Below, in pieces: positions 32,226-43,098 of a DNA stretch of 64,000 bases. The notes beneath the pieces were generated by a model. That model was not told where the DNA came from. It did not search any database and saw nothing but the letters and a program-made list of their open reading frames with translations. Source of the DNA: Lasioglossum baleicum. Lineage: Eukaryota > Arthropoda > Insecta > Hymenoptera > Halictidae. The stretch is taken from contig NC_134943.1 of the NCBI RefSeq assembly GCF_051020765.1, forward strand, positions 9,796,001 to 9,860,000. The letters are read 5' to 3'. Numbering within the stretch: position 1 is the first letter of the stretch; each line of letters begins with the position of its first letter. Made by a program: the position numbers and the translations under genes.

Positions 32226-33630
32226 ACGGGATCGAGATACTGTACTGTCGCTTTCGCATGTTATTCTTGTTATGGAGAAGGCAGCGGGAACCCGAAGGTT
32301 GTCTAATAAATTTAATCCAGCTCTGATTTCTCGCGAGGAGCCGCTCTCACGTATACGTGACCGCAATTTTATAGCCCGCATGCAGAAGTCGTTCTCATAC
32401 GCGGCAGTGTATCTTGCTAATTTATTGCGGCGGATTATCATACTCGGCTGGTTTTGATAGTGGCGGGTTACGAAAATATCGTTGCATATCAGCGCTGCCG
32501 GAAGAAAATCTTTTTGGAGACCTCAAATTCAGAACTGGAGTAACGTTGCGCACGATTCGATGCAGCTTTTCGTGCTTTTTCAGTTGTCGAATAAATGAGG
32601 AATAAAATAAGACGATTTGGAATAGGACAGAGATGAATATGAATCTGTGGAGCAGCGGCTTTCTATCTGAATTTCAACGATCGAACGACTACGAAACAAA
32701 ACCATAGAACCAGAACGAAAACAATAAAAGAATCATTCCCAACCCATCCACCAATTTCATTTCCCCGCTTTTCCATCTCTCCAATAACCGAAGAGGATCC
32801 CAATTGCCCAAAAGCATCTCTGAAAATTCGCTGATCGATTCTGTAAAATCCGCAGTCCCCCCAATTACCGCTTATTAAACACACAGCCGCGAATAAAATA
32901 TCGCGCGTATTTACATGAGCGACCGGTTCCGAAGTAAACCGTCAGCGCGAGCGTGTGTTAATTAGCGAACGAGCGGCGCAAATGAAACGACGAAGACAAT
33001 ATTGCGTGTGCACTCCATAGAGAGAATGGAGAACGCGTAGTATTACGGCAGGGGGAATGGTTCAGCAAATATACATCGAGGAAAATGCATCCAGCGATCG
33101 CTGTCGCTCGGCTCGCAGAAATTCCGGGACAAATGTTATTCCTGGCGACGAATATTCCCCCGCGCCCGCGCCCGCACGCGAGTATTCAACCGCCTCGAGA
33201 GATGCTATCCCGTTTCTTATCCGTGAATTATGCACAAGTTGCTTGCCGGCGGTGTAGCCGAGAATCCGCGACACACCGCCAATTGGAAACGCGTGTCGGT
33301 AGCTGTCGCGGAAATGGGATAACGAGCGGCAGGATTCGGATCCTGCGACGTGTATCCTATTCGTCGAGACGACAGTCTCTTCCTCGAGAAGGAGAGAACA
33401 CCCCGAACATTCCTGCCGAACGTTCCAACGCTACGCGAATTTTTATTCCGCAAATATGTTCAATCAGAAATTCATCGATTCGTAACCTAGCTGCAATCTT
33501 CTTTCAAGAAATTGCTGGAAACCTTGCGGTTGACGTTCGCTTTACCAGCTTGATGTCGTTGGGGACACCTTCCCGAGGGATTTTGGTCATATACATAATT
33601 GTGATGATTATTTCGCGTTTTCTTGGATAA
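32226..33630. other. Unique sequence, no gene seen
   Basis: Mixed, CpG-rich from about 32880. The frame 33085-33630 (181 codons) overlaps 33062-33274 and 33217-33453 on the other strand. No domain seen. Confidence 0.4.
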
Positions 33631-33631
33631 A

Positions 33632-34045
33632 CTTTATTTCACCGGACTCAAACTTTGTGCCTTTGTCCTGTAAATTATGACGTATTTGCAGATCGAAGTT
33701 TCGATCCTTAACATTGAGCAATCTGCAGTGTTTTTGACGGGTAAGGGCGCCGCCATATTGGATTGTAGTGACGACCGCGAGTCGCTTACCCAGCTGAACC
33801 GTCGATCGCAACCAAGTCAGTAAGCGGCGCGCGACCGCCACTACAAACCAATATGGCGACGCCCATACCTGTCAAAAACACTGCAGATTGCTCAACTTTA
33901 AACAAACATAACTCCTGAACCATTGATCCTACAGGATCGAAACTTCGATCTGCAGTCGCCCCGGGTATAAATCTACTGGATTACATACCAAGTACATCAT
34001 AATTTATGGAAGAAAGGCACACATTTTGTGTCCGGTAAAGTAAAG
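33632..34045. mobile_element. Foldback element, ~150-bp arms
   Basis: Ends CTTTATTTCACCGGACTC and complement of CTTTACTTTACCGGACAC. Arms share CAGATCGAAGTTTCGATCC, CAATCTGCAGTGTTTTTGAC and CCATATTGG. The right arm contains an extra ~70 bp. The loop near 33790-33810 includes a second GCGACCGCCACTAC inverted pair. No clear target duplication. Confidence 0.8.
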
Positions 34046-35089
34046 AGCAGCCGTTTTATTTACCGCGACAAGAACATTGTTCCCGACAATATCTCACTGC
34101 TGAATTTTTATGAAACCTAATACTTCTATGGGAAACTTGCATTTTTTCGGAGGCCAGCAGGAAATAAAATAGTATTACTATCACTCTAACGCAGAAGAGG
34201 ACGAGACCACTCCACCAGCCACCTAATTACGACCACAGAAGCCTCGAAACCCTAAGACCAGCATTCCCAAGTGAAATCTTCATTTCCCCCATGGTGGGAT
34301 TCCGAAGAGCACAAAGGCTCGATGGTAGAATTTAATCGCCGACGGACAAAGATCGCGATCTTCGAACGCGTGGGCGTCCAGACAACGTTCCGGCAAACGG
34401 AAAGGCTCGAGTCGAGTGGCGAGCGACTAATTGGTTTGCTTTTTCCTCCCGGACCGGAAGCGAGAGCCTCTTCCGACGATTCTTCCGTTTTAATTCCCTC
34501 CATTATGCCACTCGGTACGGCGAGAGGGTCAGAAATCGTGTTCCGTCGCGCGGAAAATCGCAAGAGGCTCTCCGCGTTTTTCCACGCGCGATTTTTGCCG
34601 CGCAGGACCTCATTCATTATTCATGAAAGCTAGCCGCACGTGCCCTTCCGGCCCTTCGTGTCCCAGATCCTCCGTGGAACTCGAAGAATCCTTGCTTGGA
34701 TTTTCTTTGCCTGTCCATCGATCCGAGGACGCAGCTGTGCTCGGTTAAGTGAAAATTGCGGCCGCACGAGTGCACCGTGATCCAAGACAAGTATTATCAT
34801 ACTGAAGTTTGATCGCTGACACACCGCCGTTTACATTGGCGAACATGATAAAAGACTGGACAGCGGTGCACTATGATTTTATTTCCGCTGCTGCGAACTG
34901 TATTATTTACTGTGGTCCTGTAGAATCTTGGATCACCGTACCTCGGAGAGTTTTACGCGAAGGGTGTCAATTGTTTGATGGGATTTTTTCAATATATCAG
35001 TTTACACTTCCTGCACAAGTGGGGCTCGATACGGTGAGCTAAAACGATTTTCGGGGACCGCGATTGGGATTTAATCGAAATTTGTTTCA
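34046..35089. other. Unique sequence, no gene seen
   Basis: CpG-rich 34250-34760. Overlapping sense and antisense frames at 34252-34633 are shadows of each other and carry no recognised motif. Confidence 0.4.
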
Positions 35090-35735
35090 AATTCTAGAAT
35101 GTTGAAAATCTTATTTTATAGTTTTTCTTTACGATTTTACCCGCAACGAAATTTCATCGTTTAACTCTACAATGTTGAAAACCTTATTTTATGATTTTTT
35201 AACGATTTTTACACGCAACGAAATTTTATGGTTTAACTCTAGAATGTTGAAAACCTTATTTTATGATTTTTTAACGATTTTTACACGCAACGAAATTTTA
35301 TGGTTTAATTTTAGAATGTTGAAAATCTTATTTTATAGTTTTTCTTTACGATTTTACCCGCAACGAAATTTCATCGTTTAAAACTCTACAATGTTGAAAA
35401 CCTTATTTTATGATTTTTTAACGATTTTTACACGCAACGAAATTTTATGGTTTAACTCTAGAATGTTGAAAACCTTATTTTATGATTTTAACGATTTTTA
35501 CACGCAACGAAATTTTATGGTTTAATTCTAGAATGTTGAAAATCTTATTTTATAATTTTTCTTTACGATTTTCACACATTACGAAATATCATGGTTTAAC
35601 TCTACAATGTTGAAAACCTTATTTTATAATTTTTTTACGATTTTTACACACTACGAAATATCATGGTTTGTTTCTAGAATGTCCAGGATCTCATTTTATA
35701 ATTTTTTTACGACTTTTACACGCAACAAAATTTTT
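35090..35735. repeat. 72-bp tandem array, nine units, three-unit higher-order order
   Basis: Units start with TCTAGAATGTTGAAAATC or CTCTACAATGTTGAAAACC at about 35093, 35165, 35237, 35309, 35383, 35455, 35525, 35598 and 35670. Type A (CTTTACGATTTTACCCGCAA) and type B (TTAACGATTTTTACACGCAA) alternate A-B-B-A-B-B-A-B-degenerate. Since 72 is divisible by three, the frame stays open (MLKTLFYDFLTIFTRNEI repeated), but this is a by-product and not a gene. Confidence 0.9.
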
Positions 35736-36222
35736 TGGTTCGATAAATAAATTGTGGGCGATGGGTTGTAGGTCTCTCACGCGCGAAAATGACTTCTGTT
35801 TGCACGCATGTCAGATGATCCAAGGTGTTTTCCGACACCAGCAGTGGACAGTTGACGGGTCGACAGCAGGCGGCACGCTAGTCAAAAGGTTACCTGTTCA
35901 TTGTCCCCGCGAACCGTTGGCCATTTTGTATGTCCTCGGCGAACTCGAAGCGGAAACGAAATAAATCGAACGCGCCCCCGGCTACCCTCGGGATCAAGGG
36001 AAACGAAAACAAACAAGAGAATTTAGGGCAGCTAGAGCACAGAAGAGAAAGAGAGAGAAAATATTCACCCTCTGATCCGCTCGCAATCTTTCCGTGCGAA
36101 ATTAAACTAGCGTTCCACGGGTGGAATTTTCAGGCCGCAGAATGTCCCACTTTACAAACAAATATATTTATTTATTTCACCTAGACGATTTCCATTTTCG
36201 TGGCTTCTACAAGAGTGATAAG
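35736..36222. other. Unique sequence, no gene seen
   Basis: Mixed-composition DNA, short GA-rich stretch near 36050. Nothing recognised. Confidence 0.45.
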
Positions 36223-36224
36223 TA

Positions 36225-36382
36225 GACTGCCGGAAATATTCAAAAAATGCTAGGATATAAAATATAACAGAATTTAGAACGATTTTAATATATTTTAGTT
36301 CCACAAATTCTAAAATAAGATTTCATTTAATTCGAGTTCCTTCAGTCTACAAAAATTGCAAATCGCATAAATATCCGCAGTC
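36225..36382 (+). mobile_element. MITE family M, copy 3, diverged
   Basis: Left TA-GACTGCCGGAAATATTCA and right TCGCATAAATATCCGCAGTC-TA. The right end is well kept, the left end decayed, and the interior (158 bp) is shorter than in copies 1 and 2. Confidence 0.7.
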
Positions 36383-36384
36383 TA

Positions 36385-37890
36385 GCGATAAGAAATGCAG
36401 ACTCTAAAAAGTATATCCTGGTAGTTCGACCTTAAGAATTGTTCGTTTCAGTCTAGATTGTGAACACTTATTATTGAAATTAAGAGAATATTGCTGAATA
36501 AAAATGATTGGAGGATGTTCTACAAAGATGGTATGGAATGCAGGATTTTTTTGAAACTATTCTAAACCGAGAAACATTCTAGAAAAATTCTACAAACTTA
36601 CACGATCGAGTATAGAAATGGACGTTTCAGTAATTCTTCATTCTCTCCACATTCTGCTTACCTGAAACAGAGAAGGGTAACATTTGTCAAAAAAATATTA
36701 TTAGACGAAGTTCTACGAACATTGAGGAGAGTATTTCAGAATATTTTGAAATTTTTCAGAACCGAACAACCTGAAGAATAATTGCACAGACAACCCAGGA
36801 GCCAGTAGTCTCCATTCATCCCGTTCCCGAAAACAAGCTTGCGAGCGTAGTATTATATTCTTTCGCAGCCCTGAATAGACACAGCGGTACCTCGAACGGC
36901 AATTCGGTTTCGGAACGAAATTCATCAGGAGTCCATCGACTGTGCGCATCGATCGCGGTTCTAATATCGGTTCGCAGTTGGCGTGGGCGTAAAGTCGTGC
37001 GGTGTGGAGGGCAGGTTTCGAGAGGGAGGGCACGCACAGGCAAGCTGGTGTCAGGGACTGGCCGGTTTATCCGCGCGATTATCTTGGCCCACTTCGGCCG
37101 AGATCGACGCGATAGGTCCGAGGGGTGACAGCACTCGATATGACACTCGATAAATTTACGAGGACGACCCTCGACGTCCGTCGAGCTCGACGGCACGTCT
37201 CGCGCGTCCCGACGTTATGTGCGACGCGTGTGTGTGTGCCTAGGTGAGTGTGTGCTCCTCTCGCTCGTCGAAACGAGAGAAGATCGGCACCCTGCGCGAC
37301 GGGGACCAGTGACGTCCAGTCACGGGGTTTTCGAGAGGTTCTGGCCTCTTCTCTCTGTCGGCGGCACACGGCCCGACGGTAATTTCAATCCTGCCCCATC
37401 AAACCGGCCTCGGAAATTAATCGAGGACCGAGGAGGATACACCCCCGTCCCTCGTGACCCGGTTCTCCATCGGCCGTTAAGCGATATAGGTCAACGATTA
37501 TTGAGTGCGTCCGCTAACCGACCGGAATACCCTTGTTTTTTTCACCCCAAACTACCCCAGCCACTATGACACCACCCTCGGCGTCCTCGGAGCTGATGCT
37601 TTCGGGGGCGAGTCTTCGTTGGTTCCGGTTTCGCCGGCAACCGACTGGAAATCATGGCCGAGATTACGCGTAAAATGTGTTGATCATTCTTAGACCCTGG
37701 TAGAATAAAGTATAGTGAGATTCAACCGTCTGTGGTTCAGCATCTACGAAAATAATAATTCTATTTGATGCGAAGGGTTGATTCACTCGGCTTTTATGGC
37801 ATCAATGAACTTTATCGACCACTTTTAACAATTTTTCGTCAATTGTATACTAAATTCGAAGACGAATAGATTACGAACGGAATAATTTTG
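36385..37890. other. Unique sequence; CpG-rich block 36950-37700
   Basis: The CpG-rich block contains GT-rich sequence and CCTAGGTGAGTGTGT (near 37238), a good match to a splice donor. It could be a 5' untranslated exon and promoter region, but no acceptor, coding exon or TATA box supports that. Open frames overlap on both strands. Confidence 0.35.
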
Positions 37891-37894
37891 TTAA

Positions 37895-38108
37895 CACGTT
37901 CGCTGCCAACAACGAGTTATCTCGTAGGTCGAAGTTTGTGTTTAGGCGCCAGCTACGAATATACTGGTAGTTGGCGCTGTCATAAAACATTTTATCGCAA
38001 AAACCGACTACGATATAACTCGTATAATTAATGAAGCAATTAAAAATGATCTAAATTAGTCAATTAATTAATTAAAATTTGTTGGCGTGGTGGAACGCAG
38101 CGAACCTG
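37895..38108. mobile_element. piggyBac-like MITE with TTAA duplication
   Basis: TTAA at 37891-37894 and 38109-38112 flank ends CACGTTCGCTGCCAAC and the complement of CAGGTTCGCTGCGTTC. Inner inverted words ACGAGTTAT..CTCGTA and ATAACTCGTA lie on both sides. 214 bp, non-coding. Confidence 0.82.
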
Positions 38109-38112
38109 TTAA

Positions 38113-40052
38113 AAGAAATTCTTGGATATAACAGAGTCGTCAAAATTACGTCTGTTGCTGGAAAATAATTAAATCGAATTAGCAGGGGGATGAAAATGGA
38201 ACTTGAAAAAATCGAGTGTTACATTGAACAAACGAACGTAGGTTCTGCTAGAGGACGTGTTCTGCTATTGGGAGCTGCATTATCCGCATCTCAAGGAAAG
38301 GGGGTGGTTCGCAAAGAGACGAATGGGCCGAAACACGTCGAGGGGTTGTGCAGCTATTACTGCCTCCCACGCGTCTGCTAACGGTATCCGGATACCGGCG
38401 AAGGTAGATAGCATGGTCGTGGATAGAGAAGGAGAGCTGATGGGAACACCTTCGAAGGACTCTCTTGGCCAAGTAAGACCAGGGGGTGTGGAACGGAACG
38501 GAACGGAACGCTACGGAACGATAAATCTATGCTGCGGCGTCTGTGTTTTGCGCATTCGGTTGGCTAGCGTCCATAAATCTCGCCCGGTCCTCCCGTATCT
38601 TCGCACAGCCTCGTGGGATCGAGCGACTGGGACTCGTGTTCGCGAGTTTCCGAGCCTCGCGATCGGTTTCCCTGTCCTTCCGAGGATTTAACCCTTCAAC
38701 GGGACGCCCCCGCGCATCCGTCACGCGATAAATGATAACGCTGCTCTCAGACAGGATAGCGATTCGTTATCAGCTCCACTGTTTCCCGAGAGAAAATTGG
38801 AGGAGACGTTGGGAAGCGAATTCGGTGTTTACGGACTCTGTTGACGGGATCCACTGGAGATTTCCGTCTCCTTCGAGATCCTACCAGGGATCCAAAGATG
38901 CTGAGTGATGTTACGAAAAAGCCCCGGAGATTCTCAAGAGCTTTTAATGTCGTCCGAAGGATGACAATTCAATTTCATATCCATAAAAGAAATCATGTAG
39001 AATTAAATTATTCTTGTTGGAGTGTGACATAAGAGTCACACATACTTCATGCGTTTGTTGCGTATGATCTGATGCGTGCGCAGCAGAAGCGGGCCGTTGC
39101 CCCGCGACTGTTCGACTATGTTTTATTTCATGCGATCCTATTCTTTCTATATTACCTTCTTCCGACGACTCACTCGCCTTTTGTCCGTGCAGTGTGCAAC
39201 ATCACGACTCTTACATTAAACTACACAATTTACGCGTGTCTTTTTTATTTTGGAGTAACCTCAGTCCTCAACAATTCTAGGTGCAATGGATCTTCCAGAG
39301 TCCTTGGATCCTCTAGAAAAGTCCGAGAAGTTCTCTTCGAGGTATCCCAAGGTCGACAATTTTTCAAACATCGTCGAGAAAGTCCACAGAAGAGATCCGC
39401 AGGCTCGCAGGACAGTGTAGAAGGGGGAAAAAAGAGGGGAGAGTAAAATCAGTGGCATTCTGCAGTCTTTCTTCGTCGAACAATGGACACTAGTTACCGG
39501 GGGGAGACGGACGCTCGCTCGCGTTTCACGGTGCGATTCTTCTTCTCAGACAGACTATAAATTTAATCGTTCGCCGCGGTGCGTCGCGTCGGCGACGTTA
39601 ATTTCCCCGTGCAAATTCTCAGAGCACGCGGACAATGAACGGAGAAGCCGTTGCTCTCGCTATAACGAGACGCGCGGGACGTGATTGTCGCGTGGAAACA
39701 GCTCGCACGAGCGGATCGCCGCGAGCGTTTTCTCTCGGCGACTTGAACGTTCGACCTGAACAAACAAAGGAGTTAAGGAGACGCCAGGTTTTTCGTTGGC
39801 CGGGTTAAGACAACGTTTTTACTGTCGTCTGGCTGGCAACCGCGGTCAGATATTAATCCGTTCCCGCGGTAAAACACGCGATTCCTCGTTAGCCGACCGG
39901 AAACCCTGTCTCCCTTGACAATCCTGCGGGAAACCGCGACTTGCCAACGATCAGAATTTTTCCTCGAAAATTATACCCGCAAGATGTCGGTTTCGAAAGA
40001 CAATTATGTCGTAGACTGATTTGTCCTGAAATTAATTCTGTCCACAGCCTAG
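38113..40052. other. Unique sequence, no gene seen
   Basis: A short GGAAC pentamer run lies near 38492-38512. CpG-rich around 38560-38720 and 39480-39960. Frames 38257-38691 and 39072-39446 have no recognised domain. The second begins MRAQQKRAVAPRLFDYVLF with a hydrophobic stretch, but nothing supports it as a gene. Confidence 0.4.
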
Positions 40053-40054
40053 TA

Positions 40055-40837
40055 AGGTGGAGTGGGGTAAGTGCGTTATAATTGGTTATTTTTATTATAA
40101 TATCAACGAAATTTCTCCAGCTTGCATTTATTAATGTAGTATAAGTTAGTATGAATTATTCGACATAGACGTCGCCCAAGAATAAAGGTGTTTTCCTCGC
40201 TTAAATCAACCAATGCCAAACAGTCACGTGCGAGGTACACGTACAACTTTGAGGTTACCCTGAACGTGCAATAGTTCACGAGTTATTAATATATTCTGTG
40301 TTGTTGTTTTAGGCATGTACAACAAATATTTTGATGTAGGTTTACATTAAATAAACCGTGGTTATTGTATTTTTTTAAAATTTATTGAGAAAAACACTAA
40401 GATGCACTTGCCCCGTAAATATTACTACACGGGGCAAGTGCGTACTATCACGGCGGGGCAAGTCCGTACTGTATGGGTAACTATAAAACTAAACAATATA
40501 TTTAATGCAACAAGAAGCATTTTATAGCAGGCTTGTTAATGATTCTTTTCTCTCGCCCCGTAGCACTTGAAGCAAGGTTTGAAAGCATTTTTAACTCTCA
40601 GAGACGGACTCGCCCCATTTTCGGGGCAAGTGCGTCCTAGTTGACACTTTGTACAATATCCTATCAAAATGATAATTTCCCAGCAAAATTAGAATCCTAC
40701 ATAATACTAATTCATCAGTAATAACTGTGGCAAGAGTTTCATACCAAGAGCGTTAAGTTTTTACATACCAGACTGAAAATACATCAGTTTAAAGTCCAAC
40801 TTTGCAAAAACTAGGGCGAACTTACCCCACTACAGCT
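40055..40837 (+). mobile_element. Family G element, copy 2
   Basis: Left TA-AGGTGGAGTGGGGTAAGT and right complement of AGCTGTAGTGGGGTAAGT followed by TA. Collinear with 18643-19379. It retains a ~60-bp segment (GACACTTTGTACAATATCC near 40644) that copy 1 lacks, and lacks about 15 bp near the left end. Internal hairpin of CTTGCCCCG/CGGGGCAAG words kept. Confidence 0.87.
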
Positions 40838-40839
40838 TA

Positions 40840-42367
40840 TAATTACATAAGCGATGATTCGTTTTATTGGGTTGACAAAAGAAGTATCATAATTTCGATA
40901 TTTTAAGGTGAAATAGAAAACCGAATTTCTTTATTCACGCGATGAACTTTAATCACTCAAATAATTTCTTATTTATTCTTTTTAGTAAAAGATCACCGAA
41001 CAAAACAGAAAATATCTTGTTTATGAAAGTTCATTGCTTGAATAAAAAAATTAGGCTCTCTCTTTCTTTATTTCACTTTAAAAAATACCGAAATTACTTT
41101 CTTGCCAACGCAATATTATACCACAGTTGTTTAATCGTGTCGACCCACGAGGGTCGGATTTAGATCATCGAATACACGATTGAAGATTTCGTTGCCCGGA
41201 GTTCGACGGATATAATTGTTTTCGGTGTGGTTCGCGGCGAGGGAAGGATTTATCAGACGAACGCGGAGGTTGATTCGGTGTGTCAGGTTGATATGGAAGA
41301 AGCGGCTGATGCCGATCGAATTTATTGAAGCCGGAGGCAGCAGCTGGCGCCAAAGTTTTCGCCCGCAACAACGATATCGTGGACAGTCGGGTCGGGTGAG
41401 ACTTGTGTCGGTGGCTTCTGTATGTCATTCGGTTGGATATATGTTCCTTGTTCACCACGAGATCTGCGGAGCTTTGTGTGTCAGACAGCTGTGTGTAGTT
41501 TACGCATAGTTTTCCGCGACTGCTGTTCCGATGCGTTCCGTCGCGGAAATCACGAAGATCCCAAGGACTCTCGAAGATCTACTGACTAATTTGACGATGT
41601 CTGAAGGGATCTTGAGCCGCGCAACAAATCCATTGAATTATTTTAGAGATCTTGGGGGATATTCAGCTGGGAGGATTAATTGGAATTCCTGGAAGGCAAT
41701 TGTGAGTCATTGTGACTCAAGTAGCCCACACTTTCGAATTCTTCGGTGTAATCGAAGCGGAAATCGGATCGCGTGCTCGTCAATAAGACGATTCCCCATG
41801 GCCGCTGTTAGCATCGTTAACCTGAATCGACCACCACCGCTAGGTAGAGCAAGAGAGTAGTACAAGCAGGAAGAGGAGAAGGCAGAGGAGGAGTAGCAGG
41901 AGGACTATTCCACGCGTCGTAACAAGTGCGATGGTCGATTCGATTAGCCCTCGCGGGAATCGACGTATTCAGAGGGCTGCTGCGGCGGTGTACTCGACGC
42001 CACCGATTACGGAGACGCAATACCCGATACCTTTGTAATTGGGGCAACGACGTGCAGAGTCCTCCAGCCTCCTCTCTGTTGTCTGCCTCGATTTTACACC
42101 GAACTCCTCGACATCGACCCGGACCGTTCGACTCACGGTAGCTTTCATCCGATAGACGCGCTTGGATCCATCAATCCCCATTGGAATTCCACTTGTCGAG
42201 ATCGGAGGGCGTGTCGTCCTTGTCGAAAAGAATTGCTTCGAAAAGCAATCAATAGTTCGCGGGGACTGTATGGCATCCTCCGGGACTTCTCTCTTTGAAG
42301 GACCCACTGGACTCCAGAGAGGACCCTTCAGAGGTTAGGGAACTCAGGAAAGGAAAGACGTTCAACT
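40840..42367. other. Unique sequence, no gene seen
   Basis: AT-rich to about 41170, then mixed to CpG-rich. Frames at 41216-41509, 41531-41860 and 41969-42307 (minus) are not recognised. Confidence 0.4.
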
Positions 42368-42377
42368 GGGTCCAACC

Positions 42378-43088
42378 ATGGATATAGGAATATAGGGATG
42401 GAGGATGTCGTTGCGGGGTGGAAGTCATTTTCAGGAGGGGACGAGGTAGAAGCATGATTCCATGGGTAGAAATTGCATCTTTTTCATTGGCTGTGTCCGG
42501 CGCAAGCGCAGTACGTCATTATGCATGCGTTACATCATGTCATGTATATAGGAATATAGGGATGGTGCGTGAGCTAGCATTATGGGCAAGGGGGGTTATT
42601 TTTCGATAACGGAAAATAGAACGAGTGATTAAAGAAAACTAAAATTAGAGAATATAGAAAGGAAATTAAAACGTGCAACACGAATTAAAGAACATACTAA
42701 TTTTACATAAAAAATTTCTTATTTGTATTTTAAAATTATTATTTTTAGTAACTGAATAGGTGTTATATATTTAATAATTAAATATATAATTATGTATAAT
42801 TATATATAATTTTTTACTCTGGTCATCAGAGAGGGTTACATTATTTCTCCTCGATTTCCTAGATTTCCTCGATTTCTCCGTTCTGGCTGCTGGGCTGCGC
42901 TAAAAGGTTATGTAACTGTATGTAACGCATGCATAATGACGTACTGCGCTTGCGCCGGACACAGCCAATGAAAAAGATGCAACTTCTACCCATGGATCCA
43001 TGCTTCTACCTCGTCCCCTCCGGAAAAGAAAAAAACCCCCTTGCCCAAAATGCTAGCTCACGCTCTATCCCTATATTCCTATATCCAT
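42378..43088. mobile_element. Mutator-like foldback with 10-bp target duplication
   Basis: The decamer GGGTCCAACC is duplicated at 42368-42377 and 43089-43098. Ends are ATGGATATAGGAATATAGGG and its complement. Long arms share GGACGAGGTAGAAGCAT, TTTTTCATTGGCTGTGTCCG and CGCAAGCGCAGTACGTCATT. The left arm has a rearranged extra piece: the TATAGGAATATAGGGATGG motif occurs again at 42547 followed by GTGAGCTAGCATTATGGGC, which in the right arm lies next to the terminus. A long TIR plus 9-11 bp TSD is the MULE signature. The AT-rich centre (42620-42880) is non-coding. Confidence 0.85.
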
Positions 43089-43098
43089 GGGTCCAACC

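Noticed and set aside
35172..35381. Repeat protein MLKTLFYDFLTIFTRNEI
   Set aside because: It is only the 72-bp tandem array read in frame, and units vary in ways unrelated to codons.
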